Assembly: GCA_031270755.1 (NCBI GenBank)
Contig: JAISWV010000224.1
Coordinates: forward strand, 1 to 9,851
DNA: 9,851 nt
Origin: Synergistaceae bacterium
Lineage (GTDB): Bacteria; Synergistota; Synergistia; Synergistales; Aminobacteriaceae
Direction: 5' to 3'
Shown here one piece after another: positions 5,084 through 9,851 of this stretch. Below the pieces are notes generated by a model. The model had not been told where the DNA came from. It did not search any database and saw only the letters and a program-made list of their open reading frames with translations. Every line of letters begins with the position of its first letter. The stretch's first letter is position 1. The position numbers were made by a program, and so were the translations under genes.

Positions 5084-8000
5084 TTTTCCTGCACGGAACT
5101 TTTTTGCCGCCCCGATCCGTTTCGGCGGAACAAGGACAGCTCTTTCTGTGGGCGGAGGACGGCGACGCGGCGGCCGACCCGCCCCGGCATCCCTGGGCCT
5201 GCGACGCGGAGAAATTGCGCGGCGTGCTGGACGAATGGAGGGCCTCCGAGCCCGCTTTGTACCTGCCGGACTGGGCCCCGCAAAGCGAAGAGTTTTCGTC
5301 GGCGTCTGTGCCCAAACGCAGGGGAAGAAAACCGAAGCAGCCCCCGGCCGCTCCGCGTGAGAAAGGCGACGGTTTTAAGGCTTTCTTCGTGAGCCTGCCG
5401 ACCCTCGACGAGCTGCCTCTTCCTTCGTCTCCCCTGATCGCGGAACCACCGGCGAGCAAAAAAACTCCCCATTTGAAAAGCTGGCCGGTGGAAGGGGTAA
5501 CTTTTACGCCCCGGGACGCGGTGCTTTTTCTCGCCTCTTCGAACCTCGACGCGCTGCCCCAAATTTGGGACAAACCCCTGAAATTTGCCCCGGACCTGGA
5601 GTTCTGCCTGAAGCTTTTGCGTTTCGCGGGAGCTATGGCGGCGCGGCAAAATTTTCTCCCCTCCGTGAAAACCTTGCCGAACGGAACGGCTCACGCCCTT
5701 TGGAGGCCGGTTTTCGCCGGACTGGAGCGCGACCGCTGCGAGTCTTTGATTAGGTCGGTTCCGGGACTGTGCCGAGCCGTAACTGCCTCCGACTTTGACG
5801 CTGACAAAAACCCCGGCTCCGCCGAAAATCCAGAGCAACCACTCTCCCCCCGGCGTTTCGTCCTGGAGAGCCTCGATCTTTTGACGGACGCCGTGGTGCG
5901 CCTGACGCAGCCGATGCGCTTGGCGGGTTCGGCAAAAGAGTTCGCCCATCAGGAGTGGATTGCCCGCCTTTTGGTCCGCGACTCGTCGCCCGGTGCCGCT
6001 CTGGCCGAACTGGAACCTCGGTTGAGGGAGTGGCGGAGGCCCATCGCAGCCACGGCTGACGCGCCCTACCGGCTCTCTCTGCAGCTCGAAGAGCCCGATG
6101 TCGAAGAGCTCGAAGAGCTCAAAACAGCGGAGCCGCGTAACGCCGGGATCTTCGGCGACTCTCTCGAACGGGAATGGCGTCTCGCCTATTACGTGGAGCC
6201 CCTGGACGACCCGACGCTCCAGGTGGGGACCGGGAAAATCTTCGCGGCCCAAACACGGGACAAGAAAACTTTGGAGCTTCTGACTCGGGGAGGCATGGGG
6301 CCTCAAGAATTTGCCGCCCAGGCTCTGGGGCAGGTGGGTAAGCTCTTTGCGCCGTTCGTAGCCAGTCTGCGCCGGGCGGCCCCCGACGGATGCGCCCTTT
6401 CCTCCGGCGAGGCCTTTCGCTTTCTGGAGAACGACGCGGCTCCGCTGATCGAGGCCGGGTTCACCGTTCGTTTCCCCTCCTGGTGGACCGCCAAGGGCTA
6501 CCGGAAGCTTTTCGGCCTGAAGGTCTCCGTCGGCTCGAGCTCGGGAAAAGGATCGAAGAAGCTCGCGGCCAAGGGGCAGCTGTCCCTGGACAGCCTTTTG
6601 GACGTGGACTGGCAGCTGATGCTGGAAGACACTCCCGTCTCGCTGGAAGAACTGGAGCGCCTCGCCGCGCTGAAAGACACAATGGTCCGCGTTCGGGGGC
6701 GCTGGATCGCCTTCTCTCAGGAAGAGCTGAAGAAAGCCTTGAATTTTCTGAAAAAAGCGCCCAAAAACGCCGCCGCCCGCGATGTGCTGAAGGCGTCTCT
6801 CGGGCTGGACGGAGATTTTATGCCAGGGGACGTGACGTTTTCCGGAGAGCCTTTGTTCGCCGAAATGCTCTCGACCCTGGCGAAAGGCGACGAGAAACGG
6901 ATTCCTCCGCTGCCCGTGCCTAAGGGACTCGCGGCCGAACTACGGCCCTACCAGTCCCGGGGGTTTTCATGGCTGGCCTTTTTGGGCCGCTGGGGCCTGG
7001 GCGCCTGTCTCGCCGACGACATGGGTTTGGGCAAAACCCTCCAGACCTTGACCCTGCTGCAAAACCGGGTGAACGAAGGAGAGACGCGACCCGCGCTTTT
7101 GATCGCCCCAACTTCGGTGCTGGAAAACTGGCGGCGCGAGGCGGAGCGCTTTTTGCCCGGCCTGAAAGTACTGGTGCATCATGGGACAACCCGCGCGAAA
7201 AGCAAAGATTTTGTAACGGAAGCCCTGCAAAATCATATTGTGGCCACGAGCTTCGCCCTGCTGGTGAGGGACCACGCCGCGCTTTCCCGGGTGGAGTGGA
7301 GCGGGGTCATTCTGGACGAGGCGCAGAACGTGAAGAACCCCGAGAGCAAACAATCCAAGGCCGCGAGGCAGCTGCCCTCCGCGTACCGCGTCGCACTGAC
7401 GGGAACTCCGGTGGAGAACCACGTGGGCGACCTCTGGTCTTTGATGGAGTTTTTGAACCCGGGGTTGCTGGGGACTCAAACCGTGTTCAAGCGGCGTTTC
7501 TTCGACCCCATCCAAAAAAACCGCGACCCGGAGGCCGCCGCCCGCCTCAAGAACGTCACGGGGCCTTTTGTACTGCGCCGATTGAAGACGGACAAGACCA
7601 TCATCGACGACCTTCCGGAAAAAATCGTCACCAAGACCTTCTGCAAGTTGAAAAAAGAGCAGGCGACGCTCTACGCCGCCGTGACCAAGGAGACGGAGCG
7701 CCTTCTGGAGGAAGCGGAGGGCATTCAGCGCAAAGGGATGGTGCTGGCCACACTCACCTGCCTGAAGCAGATCTGCAACCACCCCGCCCAGTATTTGGGC
7801 GAAACGGGGCCCGTGAAGAACCGCTCCGGGAAGCTGGAACGGTTGGAAGAGCTGGCTGAAGAAGCCCTGGACGTGGGGGACCGTATGCTGATTTTCACCC
7901 AGTACTCCGAGATGGGGGAAATTCTGAAACGCCACCTCCAGGAGACGTTGGGGGAGGAGACCCTCTTTCTCCACGGCGGCGTTCCCAAAGCGCGGAGGGA

Positions 8001-8367
8001 CGCGATGGTGAGCCGTTTTCAGGAAGAGCGGGGGCCGCGGCTCTTCGTGCTTTCCCTGAAGGCCGGAGGGACGGGGCTCAACCTGACCCAGGCCAACCAC
8101 GTGGTGTTGTTCGACCGATGGTGGAACCCGGCGGTGGAGCAGCAGGCCATAGACCGCGCCTTCCGCATCGGGCAGAAGAAGAACGTGCAGGTCCACGCGT
8201 TTGTCTGCCAGGGTACGCTGGAGGAGCGGATCGACGCGATGATCGAGTCCAAACGCGAAATCGCCGGCATGACGGTGAGAAGCGGCGAAGGATGGCTGAC
8301 GGAGCTCTCTTCCGCGGAGCTGAAAGACCTCTTCGAGCTGCGCCGTTCGGCCCTGGCGGAAGAATAG
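5080..8367 (+). CDS. SNF2-family DEAD/DEAH-box ATPase (YwqA/HepA-like helicase)
   Basis: This 1095-residue protein is a Swi2/Snf2-type double-stranded-DNA translocase. The start ATG 5080 gives MIFLHGTFLP...LFLWAED, the usual N terminus of bacterial members, with GAGGA nine bases upstream. Residues 79-86 (KRRGRKPK) resemble an AT-hook. Residues about 100-600 form the long family-specific N-terminal region (SNF2-associated type). The ATPase core follows: Walker A DDMGLGKT (646-653), motif II LDEAQ (745-749), motif III ALTGTPVENHVGDLWSLMEF, motif IV FTQYSEMGE (from 939), motif V SLKAGGTGLNLTQANHV, and motif VI QQAIDRAFRIGQ (1021-1032). The core looks intact. It ends with TAG 11 bases before a SWIM zinc-finger gene, an arrangement like B. 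subtilis ywqA-ywqB. The cellular role is not known from sequence; DNA repair, transcription recycling or nucleoprotein remodelling are possible. Confidence 0.95.
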   Translation: MIFLHGTFLPPRSVSAEQGQLFLWAEDGDAAADPPRHPWACDAEKLRGVLDEWRASEPALYLPDWAPQSEEFSSASVPKRRGRKPKQPPAAPREKGDGFKAFFVSLPTLDELPLPSSPLIAEPPASKKTPHLKSWPVEGVTFTPRDAVLFLASSNLDALPQIWDKPLKFAPDLEFCLKLLRFAGAMAARQNFLPSVKTLPNGTAHALWRPVFAGLERDRCESLIRSVPGLCRAVTASDFDADKNPGSAENPEQPLSPRRFVLESLDLLTDAVVRLTQPMRLAGSAKEFAHQEWIARLLVRDSSPGAALAELEPRLREWRRPIAATADAPYRLSLQLEEPDVEELEELKTAEPRNAGIFGDSLEREWRLAYYVEPLDDPTLQVGTGKIFAAQTRDKKTLELLTRGGMGPQEFAAQALGQVGKLFAPFVASLRRAAPDGCALSSGEAFRFLENDAAPLIEAGFTVRFPSWWTAKGYRKLFGLKVSVGSSSGKGSKKLAAKGQLSLDSLLDVDWQLMLEDTPVSLEELERLAALKDTMVRVRGRWIAFSQEELKKALNFLKKAPKNAAARDVLKASLGLDGDFMPGDVTFSGEPLFAEMLSTLAKGDEKRIPPLPVPKGLAAELRPYQSRGFSWLAFLGRWGLGACLADDMGLGKTLQTLTLLQNRVNEGETRPALLIAPTSVLENWRREAERFLPGLKVLVHHGTTRAKSKDFVTEALQNHIVATSFALLVRDHAALSRVEWSGVILDEAQNVKNPESKQSKAARQLPSAYRVALTGTPVENHVGDLWSLMEFLNPGLLGTQTVFKRRFFDPIQKNRDPEAAARLKNVTGPFVLRRLKTDKTIIDDLPEKIVTKTFCKLKKEQATLYAAVTKETERLLEEAEGIQRKGMVLATLTCLKQICNHPAQYLGETGPVKNRSGKLERLEELAEEALDVGDRMLIFTQYSEMGEILKRHLQETLGEETLFLHGGVPKARRDAMVSRFQEERGPRLFVLSLKAGGTGLNLTQANHVVLFDRWWNPAVEQQAIDRAFRIGQKKNVQVHAFVCQGTLEERIDAMIESKREIAGMTVRSGEGWLTELSSAELKDLFELRRSALAEE

Positions 8368-8378
8368 GAGCGCAAAAC

Positions 8379-9242
8379 ATGGGCAGATACGACTGGTTCA
8401 ATTACACCCCGACGACGCCGATCGCCACCAAGGGCGGCATCAAGTCGAAGGCCAAGGGCGGCGTCAACTGGTGGTCCAAGCGGTGGTACGATTTTATGGA
8501 GACCTTCAACCTGGGGGCGCGCCTCGCCCGAGGCAAGAGCTACGCGCGGAAAGGCCAGGTCATCGACGTGGAGATAGAGCCGGGAATCGTCCGGGGCAGG
8601 GTCCAGGGATCGAGAAGTACGCCCTACACGGTCACGATCCGTTTCGAGCCCATCGCCCAGAAGGGCTGGGAGCGCATCGTCGACCGTCTGCGCGCGCAGC
8701 TTCTCTTTTCGGCGCAGTTGATGGCGGGGGAGGTTCCTCAGGAGCTGGAGGATTTCTTTCAGGCCGAGGGCGCGTCCCTTTTCCCGCAGCTGAAGCGCAA
8801 GGCCGACATGCACTGCGATTGTCCGGACTCCAGCAACCCCTGCAAACACATCGCGGCGCTGTTTTACGTCCTGGGCGACGCTTTCGACGGAGATCCCTTC
8901 CTGCTCCTGCAACTGCGGGGGATGCCGCGGGAAGAGCTCATTTCGCTGATAGGCGCGGGCGCGGCTCACGAACCAACCCCCGAAGTCGAAGAAGACCTTT
9001 TCGAGACGGAGCCTCTGCCCATCGACGAAAGTTTTTACAACGGGGCCCCCCTGCCGGAGGACTTCATGGGGCCCGTGCCCCGGGGCGATTTGAACGCGCC
9101 CCTGCTCCGCCGGCTGGGCAATTTACCCTTCTGGAGGGGTGACGAGCCGCTTTTCGAGTCGCTTCAGGAAGCCTACAGGGAGGCCGCCCGGCGGGGCCGT
9201 TTTCTCGCCTTCGGGGAACAGCTCGAGGACGTAAAAAATTAA
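8379..9242 (+). CDS. SWIM zinc-finger protein, partner of the SNF2 ATPase
   Basis: A 287-residue protein begins MGRYDWFNYTPTTPIATKGG at ATG 8379, with TAGGAG overlapping the SNF2 stop eight bases upstream. A longer in-frame opening exists but lies inside the helicase gene in another frame, so it is not used. The zinc-binding SWIM motif CxCx(n)CxH is seen as Cys146, Cys148, Cys155 and His157 in HCDCPDSSNPCKHIAALFYVLG. The N-terminal region has the basic WWSKRWYDFM and the GxVxGSRSTPYTV stretch typical of these SNF2-linked proteins. The C-terminal 90 residues are acidic and without a known domain. SWIM domains bind DNA or proteins. The 11-base spacing after the helicase implies co-translation and probably joint action. 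It is shorter than some homologues (B. subtilis YwqB is larger). Confidence 0.92.
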   Translation: MGRYDWFNYTPTTPIATKGGIKSKAKGGVNWWSKRWYDFMETFNLGARLARGKSYARKGQVIDVEIEPGIVRGRVQGSRSTPYTVTIRFEPIAQKGWERIVDRLRAQLLFSAQLMAGEVPQELEDFFQAEGASLFPQLKRKADMHCDCPDSSNPCKHIAALFYVLGDAFDGDPFLLLQLRGMPREELISLIGAGAAHEPTPEVEEDLFETEPLPIDESFYNGAPLPEDFMGPVPRGDLNAPLLRRLGNLPFWRGDEPLFESLQEAYREAARRGRFLAFGEQLEDVKN

Positions 9243-9335
9243 ACGGAGAACAGAGCTCGTTATTTTGTAACCGCTTGAGCCTGAGCTCGAATGTTTAAAT
9301 AAGGAAGGATTTTTGTGAAGCTCAAGTGGCGCCAT
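9243..9335. other. Non-coding stretch after the SWIM gene
   Basis: No gene is seen and there is no convincing terminator (no G+C stem followed by a T-run). It holds GAGCTCG twice (9255-9261 and 9281-9287), a spaced inverted repeat CTTGAGC/GCTCAAG (9274-9280 and 9319-9325) and TGGCGCCA (9327-9334) just before the palindromic element. With 9336-9650, it makes a roughly 400-base gap without a firmly supported gene. Confidence 0.5.
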
Positions 9336-9501
9336 CTAGGAGCGTGTCGGAATATCTACTTGAAGTGTCGTAATAAGTTAGTATTTGCAAGAACTATTTT
9401 GTATTTTAAATTGATAAAATGATTAATTTAAATTCGGAAAGAGCCATTGAAAATGCTAACTTTCAACATCACTTTAAACAGATGTTCCGACACGCTCCTA
9501 G
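9336..9501. mobile_element. MITE-like palindromic element with CTAG ends
   Basis: CTAGGAGCGTGTCGGAA (9336-9352) returns exactly as its reverse complement at 9485-9501, and the match extends to 22 bp with one mismatch (9336-9357 against 9480-9501). Inward, the arms keep roughly 70% complementarity over some 60 bp, and TTTAAATT/AATTTAAA pairs near the centre, so nearly the whole 166 bp can fold as one long hairpin. CTAG at both outer edges may be a 4-bp palindromic target duplication or part of the inverted repeat. No transposase is encoded and the interior is A+T-rich, unlike the flanking genes. This is the form of a miniature inverted-repeat element mobilised in trans by an IS with matching ends; the parent family is not identified. 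Confidence 0.7.
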
Positions 9502-9509
9502 GGATTAAA

Positions 9510-9647
9510 TTGCTAAAAGTCGCGTTGTTGGCGCTGTTGGTCGTGGGCTGGGGCGTGAATATGTACGCCGCTTCCCGAGCTAAGACAGAAAATGCGCAAA
9601 AAACCTGTCCTCCGATCTTTCCGCGCGATTCTCGGCTTTCCACTTGA
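9510..9647 (+). CDS. Doubtful 45-residue ORF with hydrophobic N terminus
   Basis: A TTG at 9510, with AGGGA about five bases upstream at the very edge of the palindromic element, would give MLKVALLALLVVGWGVNMYA and then ASRAKTENAQKTCPPIFPRD. Positive Lys3, a hydrophobic stretch at residues 4-20 and a polar tail resemble a signal peptide or membrane anchor followed by an abrupt stop. The same frame is open upstream to an ATG at 9453 inside the element. It could be a small membrane peptide, the 5' stump of a gene cut by the insertion or by decay, or chance. No family is recognised. Confidence 0.25.
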   Translation: MLKVALLALLVVGWGVNMYAASRAKTENAQKTCPPIFPRDSRLST

Positions 9648-9650
9648 TCT

Positions 9651-9851
9651 TCACTCCTGCGGCGTTTCCGGTAGATGTTCGATTTCGTCCGCGTCGCCCG
9701 GGCCGACGAAAAAGATTTGGTCGTCTATCTGAAGCATGTCCCATCGGTTTTCGATTATCCTCTGGTGGTTCGCGGAAAGGCTCGCCGCGTTGCCGGTCCC
9801 CTCGCTCCCTCGATTTTTCACCCGTTCCCACCTCAGCATGAAAGCGCGGTT
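9651..9851 (-). CDS. Unidentified protein, C-terminal 66 residues
   Basis: The minus-strand frame is open from the right edge to TGA 9651-9653, so the gene begins beyond the window. The ATG at 9837-9839 is probably internal, since the frame stays open upstream (NRAF-M) and no ribosome binding site precedes it. The visible tail includes SLSANHQRIIENRWDMLQID, DQIFFVGPGDADEIEHL and PETPQE. The DQIFFVGPGDADEIEHL part faintly resembles the last strand and helix of RCK/TrkA-C-type domains, but this is not enough to name it. It converges on the SNF2-SWIM genes across the palindromic element. Confidence 0.55.
   Translation of the reverse strand, partial: NRAFMLRWERVKNRGSEGTGNAASLSANHQRIIENRWDMLQIDDQIFFVGPGDADEIEHLPETPQE

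Noticed and set aside
4975..6306. 443-codon minus-strand open frame opposite the SNF2 gene
   Set aside because: It is a shadow in codon-biased G+C-rich DNA, with low-complexity Arg/Gly/Pro-rich translation and no recognisable domain.
8118..8378. Longer start for the SWIM protein inside the SNF2 gene
   Set aside because: The extra residues are the helicase gene read in another frame; ATG 8379 has a ribosome binding site and the family N terminus MGRYDWFNYTP.
9580..9831. 83-codon minus-strand open frame rich in Arg and Glu
   Set aside because: It overlaps the better-supported 9651-9851 frame, and its composition is that of an out-of-frame shadow.

Overview
The window comes from an anaerobic, amino-acid-fermenting bacterium that uses selenocysteine. 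The left half, on the minus strand, is a glycine reductase (Stickland-type) operon. The right half, on the plus strand, is a divergent SNF2 helicase/SWIM zinc-finger gene pair. The G+C-rich coding sequence, the operon content, the frequent GTG/TTG starts and the singlet glycine riboswitch would fit Synergistota or a G+C-rich Clostridia-type organism. I favour Synergistota, but this is an inference from style, not a demonstrated assignment.

Minus strand, in transcription order: a sigma70-type promoter (4805-4833), a glycine riboswitch (about 4637-4762), grdX (4101-4580), trxA (3759-4079), an AT-rich repeat-bearing spacer (3581-3758), grdE (2273-3580), a spacer with a copy of the same repeat (2200-2272), grdA (1726-2199, in-frame UGA at 2068-2070), grdB (337-1641, in-frame UGA at 595-597), a spacer with strong hairpins (225-336), and the first 74 codons of grdC (1-224, running off the window). 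The products form one pathway. Thioredoxin delivers electrons. Protein B (GrdB plus the self-cleaved pyruvoyl protein GrdE) binds glycine and passes the carboxymethyl group to the selenocysteine of protein A (GrdA). Protein C (GrdC and presumably GrdD beyond the edge) releases acetyl phosphate, from which ATP can be made. The riboswitch ties expression to glycine. The trxB gene often found beside trxA in such operons is absent here.

Plus strand: a TATAAT-like -10 box (4970-4975), a possible 22-residue leader ORF (5015-5083) that overlaps the next start by ATGA, a 1095-residue SNF2-family helicase (5080-8367), and 11 bases later a 287-residue SWIM zinc-finger protein (8379-9242). This resembles the ywqA/ywqB type of pair, whose role in bacteria is poorly defined.

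Right edge: an A+T-rich stretch holds a 166-bp near-complete palindrome bounded by 22-bp inverted repeats with CTAG ends (9336-9501), which looks like a MITE or an IS-derived non-autonomous element. It is followed by a doubtful 45-codon ORF with a hydrophobic N terminus (9510-9647) and the 3' end of an unidentified minus-strand gene (9651-9851).
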